From Bacteroidales bacterium (GTDB lineage: Bacteria; Bacteroidota; Bacteroidia; Bacteroidales; Muribaculaceae): a DNA stretch of 21,784 bases. The translations under genes were made by a program, and so were the position numbers. The DNA lies in the NCBI GenBank assembly GCA_900769345.1, contig CAAGGJ010000059.1:1-21784 (forward strand), in the 5' to 3' direction. Numbering within the stretch: the stretch's first letter is position 1; every line of letters starts with the position of its first letter. Positions 14,884 through 21,784 of the stretch are shown in pieces. Under the pieces are notes generated by a model, which worked only from the letters and a program-made list of their open reading frames with translations, made no database searches and was not told the origin of the DNA.

Positions 14884-16404
14884 TTAATTTATTAGTGGTA
14901 ATTTAATTATAAAATTCGAACCTTTATTGTATTCGCTCTCCACAGAAATCTCGCCTTTGAGCTCGGTAATCATCTTGTGCACATAGGCAAGTCCGAGGCC
15001 GAAGCCTTTCACATCGTGGCGATTGCCGGTGGATACGCGATAGAATTTGTCAAATATTCGTTTTAAATCTTCTTTCTTAATGCCGATACCATTGTCGCCG
15101 ATAGTGATTACGAGAGTGTTTTCGTTTTGTATCTGTGTGGCAACCTTGATATGTAGCGGGGTGTCCTCTTTGCGATACTTCACTGCGTTGTCGAGTAGGT
15201 TGAATATCACGTTGGTGAAGTGCATTTCATCGATATTTACTTCCGAGATAGGGGCATCGAGGTTAGCTTCTATAGATCCGCCATATTTCTCTACCTTAAT
15301 CTTAAATGTGTTTATCACATTTTGAATTATATTGTTGGCTTCGAGTGGCTGAATGCGAAGAGTGGCTTTTTGGCGGTCGAACATCGACATTTGTAGCACT
15401 TTCTCTACCTGGAATCGCAAACGCTTGGTTTCGTCGTTGATTACGCCCGACACATGCTTGAATAACTCGGGGCTCTTGCGTATGCTATCGTCGTTGAGCA
15501 TCTGGGCTGCAAGCGATATGGTGGAGATGGGGGTCTTAAATTCGTGCGTCATATTGTTGATGAAGTCGTTTTTCATCTCGGTGAGTCGCTTCTCACGGAA
15601 TGCTATGGTGATAGTGACTATAAATATCACGAGCAGTATAAACGAGAGAACAAACGATGGAATCATAAACTTTATCGACGAGAAGATTATGTTCTTTTTG
15701 GTGGGGAAGCTTACTTTGAGGTAAGTGATGCGACCGATTGGGTCGTTGGGGAAAAGTACCTGGGTGTAGGAGCTTCGGCTGTTGGTGTTCTCGGTGTCGA
15801 ACCCTACCGATTTGTATACTAATCCGGCACTACGGTTCACGAGAGCAAATTCGAATGGTATGTCAAGCCCGTTGCTCTGGAGGTTTTGGTGGAGATATTC
15901 GTGCACTCTTGCCGAGTCGGCACGCTCTTCGATGGGGCGATTGCTCGACTGGTTGAGAATGTTGAGTATCACTTCGTTGAGCAGTCCTCTCTGGTAAAGG
16001 TATTGACCTTTGAGTGTTTCCTGCACGCTTTGGTAGCGAGCCTGAAAACTTTCGTTTGCCGGTTCCTTCTCGCTTTCTTTGGCGATATTTGCCGACGAGC
16101 CGAATTCGTTGTTGTTGAGAATTGATTTTGCAGAGTCTTTACCCTTGATGTTGTAAGTGAAATCGCTGTTGGTGACTTTGGGGTAAAGAACACCGAGGTC
16201 GGCTATGTCTTCTTCAAGGAAATATTTGGTTTCGTCTTGTTCCAATTGCGAGGAGACGCTGTTCAAACTACGCATTACCGATTCTGAGAATTGCTCGTTG
16301 CGCATGTCGATCATGTTTTCCATATATGTAATCTGTACATATATGAACCCCAAGAAGGCACATGCCATAACCACTGTGAGCAGCCAGATTATCGATTTCT
16401 TCAT
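14884..16404 (-). CDS. rprX: Sensor histidine kinase, RprX-like
   Basis: This is a membrane kinase of 506 residues. TM1 is at about 5-27 and TM2 at about 245-268. They enclose a periplasmic sensor region of about 215 residues with no domain I recognise. The HisKA domain carries His287 in MTHEFKTPIS. The ATPase domain has the N box (Asn402, Asn406; FNLLDNAVKY), G1 (GDNGIGI, 436-442), F box (FDKFYRV) and G2 (GFGLGLAYV, 467-475). There is no visible HAMP or PAS domain; the link from TM2 to HisKA is only about 18 residues. The start at 16404 is supported by an AGGAG Shine-Dalgarno-like sequence 9 nt upstream, which is uncommon in this phylum. It is first in the operon with the regulator. The 339-bp region upstream holds its promoter and several repeats. 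Confidence 0.88.
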   Translation of the reverse strand: MKKSIIWLLTVVMACAFLGFIYVQITYMENMIDMRNEQFSESVMRSLNSVSSQLEQDETKYFLEEDIADLGVLYPKVTNSDFTYNIKGKDSAKSILNNNEFGSSANIAKESEKEPANESFQARYQSVQETLKGQYLYQRGLLNEVILNILNQSSNRPIEERADSARVHEYLHQNLQSNGLDIPFEFALVNRSAGLVYKSVGFDTENTNSRSSYTQVLFPNDPIGRITYLKVSFPTKKNIIFSSIKFMIPSFVLSFILLVIFIVTITIAFREKRLTEMKNDFINNMTHEFKTPISTISLAAQMLNDDSIRKSPELFKHVSGVINDETKRLRFQVEKVLQMSMFDRQKATLRIQPLEANNIIQNVINTFKIKVEKYGGSIEANLDAPISEVNIDEMHFTNVIFNLLDNAVKYRKEDTPLHIKVATQIQNENTLVITIGDNGIGIKKEDLKRIFDKFYRVSTGNRHDVKGFGLGLAYVHKMITELKGEISVESEYNKGSNFIIKLPLIN

Positions 16405-16435
16405 TGTTGTTTTCTCCTAAATTTAAATTATTTTC

Positions 16436-16459
16436 GTTATAGAATAACCTTTATATAAC
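16436..16459 (-). promoter_or_regulatory. 11-bp-phased GTTAT repeats upstream of rprX
   Basis: On the minus strand GTTAT occurs at 16459-16455 and 16448-16444, exactly 11 bp apart. An inverted copy (ATAAC, 16440-16436) completes a GTTAT palindrome. Direct repeats about one helical turn apart are the usual binding pattern of OmpR-family regulators. The region is AT-rich, so chance is possible. It lies in the predicted leader, 32-55 bp before the ATG. Confidence 0.4.
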
Positions 16460-16540
16460 ATTAGACAACTTTAGTCTTAAAATGTTTAATTGCGACTAAA
16501 ATTTTAATAATATTATGTTTAAGTGTTAACTCTACCGTTG

Positions 16541-16570
16541 CAAAATTAGTGAATTTTCTGCATATCCAAA
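16541..16570 (-). promoter_or_regulatory. Predicted rprX-rprY promoter
   Basis: The -7 box TAATTTTG (16548-16541, minus) has TTTG (16570-16567) 18 bp upstream. The leader would be about 130 nt. It contains the GTTAT repeats and a 7-bp inverted repeat TTTAGTC/GACTAAA (16470-16476 and 16494-16500). The rest of this 339-bp gap (16405-16743) holds only the terminator at 16676-16703. Confidence 0.5.
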
Positions 16571-16675
16571 AATTTTAGCATAAATTTTTTCGCAAAAGTT
16601 AAAATTTAAGGTTTTGGGGTGTTAAAAAGTAAAATTATAGGCTAAATTGGAAAAAACAGATGGAGCAAAAACAAA

Positions 16676-16703
16676 AGCAGCTGCCCCTAAAAAGGCAGCT
16701 GCT
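16676..16703 (-). terminator. Rho-independent terminator of the EF-G paralogue
   Basis: The perfect 10-bp stem AGCAGCTGCC/GGCAGCTGCT with an 8-nt loop is followed on the minus strand by TTTGTTTTTG. It lies 40 bp after the stop codon. Confidence 0.85.
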
Positions 16704-16743
16704 GTAATATTTATTAATATATACCGCTTTTGCGGATTAAATA

Positions 16744-18900
16744 TTAATCTTCGTCTTGACTTTCTTCGTAAGCCTTCAGGAGCTTTTCTTGCACATCGCC
16801 CGGAACGAGTTCGTAAGATGCGAACTTCATGGTGAATGAAGAGCGTCCGCCGGTAATAGAGCTGAGCGAAGTAGAGTAGGTCGACATTTCCTTCAAAGGC
16901 ACCTTTGCAGAAATCTTTTCAAGACCCTTTTCGCTTGTCATACCCATGATGATGGCGCGGCGTCCTTGCAAGTCGCTCATTACATCGCCCATGCGGTCGC
17001 TTGGCATAAGCACTTCCACATCGTATATAGGTTCGAGCACCTTAGGATTGGCGTTCTTGAATGCTTCGCTGAATGCGTGACGACCTGCGAGGCGGAATGA
17101 GATTTCGTTAGAGTCTACCGGGTGCATCTTACCATCGTAGATACATACTTGCACGTCGCGAGCGTAAGAACCGGTGAGAGGACCTTGTTCCATGCGGTCC
17201 ATGATACCCTTAACGATAGCCGGGATGAAGCGTGCATCGATGGCACCACCCACGATACAGTTGTGAACAACGAGCTTGCCACCCCATTCGAGGTTGATGG
17301 TCTGAGTGTCCTTAACATTCATCTTGTATTCCTGACCGTTGAAACGATAAGTGTCGGGCTTAGGCATGCCTTCTACGTATGGTTCTACTATCAAGTGTAC
17401 TTCGCCGAACTGACCCGAACCACCAGATTGCTTCTTGTGACGATAGTCGGCACGAGCAGCCTTAGTGATGGTTTCACGATATGGGATGCGTGGTTCGAGA
17501 TACTCGATAGCGAGCTTTTCATTGTTCTCGATTCTCCACTTTAGAGTGCGAAGGTGGAATTCGCCTTGGCCCGAAACGATGGTTTGTTTCAATTCTTTCG
17601 ATTGAACCACTGTCCAAGTCGGGTCTTCTTCGTGCATACGGGTGAGAATAGCGCTGAGCTTTTCAGAGTCGGCTTCGTTGAGCGGACGAATAGCACGCTG
17701 ATACTTAGGAGCCGGATACTTGATGAAGTCGAAGCGTTGTTCGAGGCCTTTCTCGTTGAGAGTGTTGCCGGTTCTAACGTCCTTCATCTTTACGGTAGCG
17801 CCAATATCGCCGGCACGAAGTTCGTCGACCGGAGTCTTTATTTGACCACATACGGCATATATCTGAGCAAGGCGTTCCTTAGAGTTGCGGTCGGCATTGT
17901 TAAGGTCGGCACCTGCTTTGAGAGTACCTTGCATAACCTTGAAGTAAGAAACTTCACCGATGTGTGGCTCAACAGTGGTTTTGAATACGAATAAGCTGAC
18001 AGGTGCATTAGGATCGGGCTTAACTTCTTCGAGGTCGGTATTTACTACCGGTGGCATATCGTTAACGAAAGGAACTACGTTGCCGAGGAATTCCATCATG
18101 CGGCGCACACCCATATCCTTGAGAGCGCTCACGCAGAACACGGGATAGATGCTACGGTCAACAAGACCTTTGCGAATACCTTCGCGCATTTCGTCCTCGG
18201 TGAGAGTGCCTTGTTCGAAGAATTTGTCCATAAGACCTTCATCATTTTCGGCTGCTGCTTCCACGAGTTTTTGGTTGAGTTCCTTAGCACGGTCGAGTTC
18301 TTCAGCAGGGATTTCGCTGATGGTAGGCATGCCTCCGTCGGGACCCCATTCGTATTTCTTCATAAGAAGCACATCGATAAATGCATTGAATCCGGTGCCT
18401 GCGTTGATAGGATATTGAACCGGTGTAATTCTTGGACCGAAAGCTTCTACCAATTGGTTGAGTGTGTTCTCGTAATCAGCCTTTTCGCCGTCGAGTTGGT
18501 TGATGGCAAACATAACAGGCTTGTTGACTTCGGCTACAGTACGGAAAATGTTTTGTGTACCTACTTCAACACCATATTGTGCGTCAACAAGGATTACGCC
18601 GGCGTCGGTTACATTAAGAGCAGTCACTGCGTTACCCACGAAGTCGTCGCTACCCGGACAGTCAATTACATTGAGCTTCTTATTGAGGAATTCGGCATAG
18701 ATTACCGATGAGAATACTGAGTAACCATATTCCTTTTCTACAGGGAAATAGTCGCATACGGTGTTTCCTGCTTCGATTGTGCCTCTTCGTTTTATAACTC
18801 CACACTCAAGAAGCATTGCTTCTGCGAGTGTGGTTTTACCAGAGCCCTTACTTCCGAGAAGAGCGATGTTTTTGATTTCGTTTGAATTGTAAATCTTCAT
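16744..18900 (-). CDS. fusA2: Elongation factor G paralogue with degenerate GTPase centre (EF-G2 type)
   Basis: This 718-residue protein has the full EF-G domain order: G domain with G' insert (about 1-285), domain II (about 305-400), domain III, domain IV (about 490-610, including HKKQSGGSGQFGEVHL) and domain V. It would act on the ribosome in translocation. The nucleotide site departs from normal EF-G. The P-loop reads GSKGSGKT (16-23) instead of the GHIDAGKT type. The switch I RGITI is replaced by EYGYSV (57-62). Switch II is DCPGS (80-84), so the catalytic His is Ser84. NKxD is NQLD (134-137). Bacteroides thetaiotaomicron has an EF-G paralogue reported, as I recall, to translocate without GTP hydrolysis and to matter for gut colonisation. 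This gene has the features expected of an orthologue. It is monocistronic, with its own promoter and terminator, and is not in a str operon. Confidence 0.9.
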   Translation of the reverse strand: MKIYNSNEIKNIALLGSKGSGKTTLAEAMLLECGVIKRRGTIEAGNTVCDYFPVEKEYGYSVFSSVIYAEFLNKKLNVIDCPGSDDFVGNAVTALNVTDAGVILVDAQYGVEVGTQNIFRTVAEVNKPVMFAINQLDGEKADYENTLNQLVEAFGPRITPVQYPINAGTGFNAFIDVLLMKKYEWGPDGGMPTISEIPAEELDRAKELNQKLVEAAAENDEGLMDKFFEQGTLTEDEMREGIRKGLVDRSIYPVFCVSALKDMGVRRMMEFLGNVVPFVNDMPPVVNTDLEEVKPDPNAPVSLFVFKTTVEPHIGEVSYFKVMQGTLKAGADLNNADRNSKERLAQIYAVCGQIKTPVDELRAGDIGATVKMKDVRTGNTLNEKGLEQRFDFIKYPAPKYQRAIRPLNEADSEKLSAILTRMHEEDPTWTVVQSKELKQTIVSGQGEFHLRTLKWRIENNEKLAIEYLEPRIPYRETITKAARADYRHKKQSGGSGQFGEVHLIVEPYVEGMPKPDTYRFNGQEYKMNVKDTQTINLEWGGKLVVHNCIVGGAIDARFIPAIVKGIMDRMEQGPLTGSYARDVQVCIYDGKMHPVDSNEISFRLAGRHAFSEAFKNANPKVLEPIYDVEVLMPSDRMGDVMSDLQGRRAIIMGMTSEKGLEKISAKVPLKEMSTYSTSLSSITGGRSSFTMKFASYELVPGDVQEKLLKAYEESQDED

Positions 18901-18952
18901 GTTCTTAGGTATTATGTTATTAATTTATATTTCGCTTTAGTTTTAAGCGCAC

Positions 18953-18985
18953 TAAAGTTATGAAAAATTTTTTAATAATCACAAC
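18953..18985 (-). promoter_or_regulatory. Predicted promoter of the EF-G paralogue
   Basis: The -7 box TAACTTTA (18960-18953, minus) matches 7 of 8 consensus bases. GTTG (18985-18982) is 21 bp upstream. The leader would be about 48 nt. The weak last base and weak -33 box suggest it may need an activator. Confidence 0.5.
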
Positions 18986-19005
18986 ACTTTTTGCTCAGCA
19001 GTGTT
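18983..19005. promoter_or_regulatory. Dyad symmetry in the fusA2-hemW intergenic region
   Basis: The arms AACACT (18983-18988) and AGTGTT (19000-19005) are perfect and 11 bp apart. A second small dyad TGCTCAGCA lies at 18992-19000. The site abuts the -33 box of the EF-G paralogue promoter, centred near -50, a position typical of an activator dimer. The protein that would bind is unknown. Confidence 0.4.
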
Positions 19006-19009
19006 TTTT

Positions 19010-19042
19010 TTTGATAAATTATAAATTCTTTGATTAATTTTG
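19010..19042 (+). promoter_or_regulatory. Predicted hemW promoter
   Basis: TTTG (19010-19013), a 21-bp spacer and TAATTTTG (19035-19042, perfect TAnnTTTG) lie 24 bp before the hemW ATG. Confidence 0.6.
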
Positions 19043-19066
19043 TGCTGAAATAATCAGAAAACAACT

Positions 19067-20206
19067 ATGGCAGGCATCTATATTCACATACCTTTCTGCA
19101 AACGCAAATGCAGTTATTGCGACTTCTATTCGGTGGCAAAAACCGGATTGGCCGATGCTTATGTATCTGCGCTTCTGCGTGAACTTCATATCAGAGATGA
19201 GGAAGTAGATTTAGATGATATAGCTACTATATATATAGGTGGTGGCACGCCGTCGGTGTTGACTTTGGCTCAGATGGAGATGCTGATGAAGGGGCTACGA
19301 GAAAAAGTGAACTTTGCAAATGTGCGCGAAGTGACTATTGAGGTCAATCCCGACGATGTTACCGAGGATTATTTAGCCGGATTGAAATTTTTGGGTGTGA
19401 ATAGGGTGAGTATGGGTGTGCAGTCGTTTGTCGACTCTGAATTGAAGGCGGTAAATCGGCGGCACAATGCGGCAGAGGCAATTTCGGCGTTAGAGGCCAT
19501 ACGAAGAGCCGGCATTGCCAATGTGAGCATCGACTTAATATATGGACTGCCCGGGCAAACCATCGAAAGTTGGCAATATACGCTCGACGCCTTGCTTAGT
19601 TTGGATGTGGAACATGTGAGTGCTTATAATCTAAGCTACGAAGAAGGCACGGCGCTCACTCGTCTTAGAGATATGGGGCGCATTATCGAGGTCGACGAAG
19701 ATACTTGTGTAGAAATGTATGAAATGCTTTGCTCGCGCCTATCAGAAGTCGGTTATGAGCATTACGAAATATCTAATTTTGCTCGTCCGGGTATGTATTC
19801 GTGTCATAATTCCAATTATTGGAATGGGACGCCATATTTGGGGCTTGGAGCGGCGGCTCATTCGTTCGATGGGGTAGTCCGTCGCTACAATCCCATGAGT
19901 GTGACTGCCTATCTCGAAGCCATAAACCAAGGAAAGTCGGCATACGAGTCGGAGCGCGAAGAGTGGTGGCAGATGTATAATGAGATGGTGATGGTGTCGC
20001 TGCGCACTATGTGGGGAGTTGACATCACCAATATAGAAAAACGCTTCGGCGCAGAGATGCGCAGCCGCTTTGAGGCCATAGCGAGCGATTATGTAAGAAG
20101 AGGTTTGATGGCAAAATCGGGCGACAACTATAAGATAACAGAGCCGGGAGTGATGCTCTCCGACAGCATCATCAGAGATTTAATGTATGTGGAGAGCGAG
20201 GCATAA
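19067..20206 (+). CDS. hemW: Radical SAM heme chaperone HemW
   Basis: HemW binds heme and a [4Fe-4S] cluster and is thought to deliver heme to respiratory proteins; it was long annotated as an oxygen-independent coproporphyrinogen oxidase. Its 379 residues fit the family. The radical-SAM motif is Cys11-x3-Cys15-x2-Cys18 in IPFCKRKCSYCDFY. The SAM-binding GGGTPS is at 58-63, and later motifs are VSMGVQSF, SIDLIYGLPGQT and YEHYEISNFARPG. The short N-terminus directly before the cluster motif and the YEISNFA segment favour HemW over true HemN, which has a longer N-terminus. It is transcribed alone from its own promoter. The end is intact; an insertion sequence lies immediately downstream. Confidence 0.93.
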   Translation: MAGIYIHIPFCKRKCSYCDFYSVAKTGLADAYVSALLRELHIRDEEVDLDDIATIYIGGGTPSVLTLAQMEMLMKGLREKVNFANVREVTIEVNPDDVTEDYLAGLKFLGVNRVSMGVQSFVDSELKAVNRRHNAAEAISALEAIRRAGIANVSIDLIYGLPGQTIESWQYTLDALLSLDVEHVSAYNLSYEEGTALTRLRDMGRIIEVDEDTCVEMYEMLCSRLSEVGYEHYEISNFARPGMYSCHNSNYWNGTPYLGLGAAAHSFDGVVRRYNPMSVTAYLEAINQGKSAYESEREEWWQMYNEMVMVSLRTMWGVDITNIEKRFGAEMRSRFEAIASDYVRRGLMAKSGDNYKITEPGVMLSDSIIRDLMYVESEA

Positions 20207-20276
20207 TATACCTCACTCGTGGTGATAAGGCTCGCCATTCCTGTTTTCGTCACTTTTTGGGGGCGAAATTTTTTAT

Positions 20277-20305
20277 CGCTGAAAATCAGCGCTTAAGCGC
20301 TTAAG
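20277..20305. repeat. Nested palindromes at the left end of the insertion sequence
   Basis: There are three overlapping elements. The hairpin CGCTGA-AAA-TCAGCG spans 20277-20291. The perfect 12-bp palindrome GCGCTTAAGCGC spans 20289-20300. The perfect 14-bp palindrome CTTAAGCGCTTAAG spans 20292-20305. The last two result from two tandem GCGCTTAA octamers. They sit just upstream of the transposase promoter. Confidence 0.8.
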
Positions 20306-20307
20306 GG

Positions 20308-20339
20308 TTTGGTAATTTGGGTTACGCGGCGTATCTTTG
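20308..20339 (+). promoter_or_regulatory. Transposase promoter
   Basis: TTTG (20308-20311), a 20-bp spacer and TATCTTTG (20332-20339) match both consensus boxes exactly. The -7 box ends 4 nt before the ATG, so the transcript should begin at or next to the start codon. Confidence 0.65.
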
Positions 20340-20343
20340 TGCC

Positions 20344-21784
20344 ATGTTTGTCAGCAAATCCAAGAACAAATCAGGCACCATCAGCGTGCGCGTCCTCCAA
20401 AAACGGGGGCGAAACAATGTTATGGTTAAGAGTTTCGGCAGCTCAACTGACCGGGCTCAGATAGATCGCATGGTTGAGGAAGCCAACGAGTTCATCGCTC
20501 GACATACGGGTACTTACTATCATCTTTTCAATCCGCCACCCAAGCCGGAGGTCTCGGATTTTATCGAGAGTCTGTCCAACGACCAGATTTCGGTTGTTGG
20601 TCCTGAGGCTGTGTTCGGCAAGCTATTTGATTACGTCGGTTATGGAGAGATTGAAGGACTATTCCGTCCGCTAGTTTTGAGTCGGTTGGTGGCACCCGGC
20701 AGTAAGCTGAAGACTGTTGATTATCTTTGGAGATACAGCGGGATGGCGTATGATGTGAATAAGGTATATCGATATCTTGATAAACTTTGTGATCGTAATC
20801 CGAGAAAGGCAGATATCAAGGACCGCGTTGAACAGATCACCTTTGCACATAGCGCCACGGTGATGAGCGGATGTATTGATGTGGTTTTCTACGACATTAC
20901 TACGCTCTATTTTGAGGCTGCTGATGAGGACGACTTGCGCCGTACGGGCTATTCCAAAGATGGCAAGTTCGACTGCCCCCAGATTCTTTTAGGCCTGCTT
21001 GTCACTCGGGAGGGACTTCCGATAAGCTACGAGATCTTCGAGGGAAATCTGTCGGAGAAAAAGACCTTCATACCACTGCTGAAGCGAGCGCAAACGAAAT
21101 TTGGGTTTGGCAAACCAATTGTCATCGCCGACGCCGGACTCCTGTCTCGCAAGAACATTAAAGACCTCGTTGCAGATGGATACGAATATATCCTTGGCGC
21201 TCGAATGAAGAACGAGAATGCATCTGTCAAGCAACGCATCCTTGAATTGAACCTTCAAGATGGGCAAGTGGCATCTTTTCGCACAGACGATGGACTTCGC
21301 ATCGTAGTGTCATACACCGAAAAGCGAAGAAAGAAAGATGCTTTCAATCGAGACAAGGGACTGCAACGGCTTCAAGAGAGGGTTAAATCAGGCAAGCTAA
21401 CCAAAAAGCATATCAACAATCGGGGCTATAACAAATACCTCCATCTTGAAGGCGAGACAACCATAAGTATCGACCTTGAGGCATTCGAGCAAGATGCCGC
21501 TTGGGATGGTCTCAAAGGATATGTAACCAACACCAAGCTGACCGATGAAGAAGTGATTGCCAACTACCACAACCTGTGGTTTATCGAGCGAGCATTCCGA
21601 ATGAACAAAACCGACCTTCAAATCCGGCCGATGTACCATCGTCTGCGCAATCGAATTGAGGGACATATATGTATATGTTTCTGCGCCTACGTCTTGCAGT
21701 TGGAGCTGGAACGCTTGCTGAAAGCTGCTCAATCCAACATCACTGTGGAAAGCGCGCGCGATCTTGTCAAAACCATGTATGCCA
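20344..21784 (+). CDS. IS1634-family transposase, C-terminus cut by window edge
   Basis: This is a DDE transposase; 480 residues are inside the window and family members are usually about 550-600. The start MFVSKSKNKSGTISVRVL is characteristic of the family N-terminus, and the next Met is residue 27, so ATG 20344 is secure. The catalytic triad can be placed: Asp184 in VVFYDITTLYFE, Asp263 in VIADAGLLSRK, and Glu415 in NYHNLWFIERAFRMNK, the IS4-type Y-E-K signature region. The spacing between the second Asp and Glu (about 150 residues) fits the beta-rich insertion of IS4-like enzymes. No stop or frameshift is seen in the visible part, so the element may be active. It is downstream of hemW on the same strand. 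Confidence 0.9.
   Translation, partial: MFVSKSKNKSGTISVRVLQKRGRNNVMVKSFGSSTDRAQIDRMVEEANEFIARHTGTYYHLFNPPPKPEVSDFIESLSNDQISVVGPEAVFGKLFDYVGYGEIEGLFRPLVLSRLVAPGSKLKTVDYLWRYSGMAYDVNKVYRYLDKLCDRNPRKADIKDRVEQITFAHSATVMSGCIDVVFYDITTLYFEAADEDDLRRTGYSKDGKFDCPQILLGLLVTREGLPISYEIFEGNLSEKKTFIPLLKRAQTKFGFGKPIVIADAGLLSRKNIKDLVADGYEYILGARMKNENASVKQRILELNLQDGQVASFRTDDGLRIVVSYTEKRRKKDAFNRDKGLQRLQERVKSGKLTKKHINNRGYNKYLHLEGETTISIDLEAFEQDAAWDGLKGYVTNTKLTDEEVIANYHNLWFIERAFRMNKTDLQIRPMYHRLRNRIEGHICICFCAYVLQLELERLLKAAQSNITVESARDLVKTMYA

Larger units (their letters stand above)
20207..21784 (+). mobile_element. Insertion sequence of the IS1634 (IS4-like DDE) type, right end outside window
   Basis: The transposase gene and the palindrome-rich 5' region mark an insertion sequence. 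The left boundary cannot be placed exactly: it lies somewhere between the hemW stop (20206) and the hairpin at 20277. The right end and target duplication are beyond the window. 20207 is therefore an outer limit. Confidence 0.7.

Noticed and set aside
18211..18711. A 166-codon plus-strand open frame inside the EF-G paralogue
   Set aside because: Antisense to a conserved coding region, with no promoter or recognisable product.
19067..20206. Coproporphyrinogen III oxidase (HemN) as the function of the radical SAM protein
   Set aside because: The short N-terminus before the Cys motif and the YEISNFA segment fit HemW, not HemN.

Overview
The window looks like a chromosomal segment of a Bacteroidales bacterium (Bacteroidaceae/Muribaculaceae-like; genus not determinable). 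Four things point there: promoters of the Bacteroides type (TTTG-like box, about 19-21 bp, TAnnTTTG); ribosomal protein S16 with an Ala/Lys/Glu-rich tail; an RprX/RprY-like two-component pair; and an EF-G paralogue of the Bacteroides EF-G2 type. Most genes are on the minus strand and are core housekeeping genes. Accessory content is limited to a metal-efflux operon at the left edge and an insertion sequence at the right edge.

Left part (1-3980, minus): a heavy-metal efflux operon. It is transcribed from a promoter at about 3950 through a small His-rich exported protein, a His-rich lipoprotein membrane-fusion adaptor, and an RND permease cut by the window edge. Next (4020-5830, minus) is a translation cluster: L25/Ctc, peptidyl-tRNA hydrolase and an S4-domain (Hsp15-like) protein, with a promoter upstream of L25. 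Then 5850-11180 (minus) holds metF, the DNA polymerase III delta' subunit and a 1018-aa AddB-like nuclease, closely spaced and probably one operon.

Centre: galE (plus) diverges from metF and converges on rpsP. The 200 bp between galE and rpsP hold a galE terminator, a 4 x 9-bp tandem repeat that folds into a long hairpin, and an rpsP terminator. A tRNA-Gln(CUG) lies just upstream of rpsP behind its own promoter and may be co-transcribed with it. Then come a PlsC-family acyltransferase and the response regulator/histidine kinase pair, all minus, with a strong terminator between the pair and plsC.

Right part: an EF-G paralogue (minus) whose GTPase motifs are degenerate, including loss of the catalytic His, diverges from hemW (plus). 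An IS1634-type transposase gene, truncated by the window edge, lies directly downstream of hemW.

I see no CRISPR array, prophage or clear defence system. The items most worth a second look are the EF-G2-type paralogue and the dyad in its promoter, the strand-asymmetric tandem-repeat hairpin after galE, the 11-bp-phased repeats upstream of the two-component genes, and two promoters set so close to their start codons that the mRNAs should be leaderless or nearly so.
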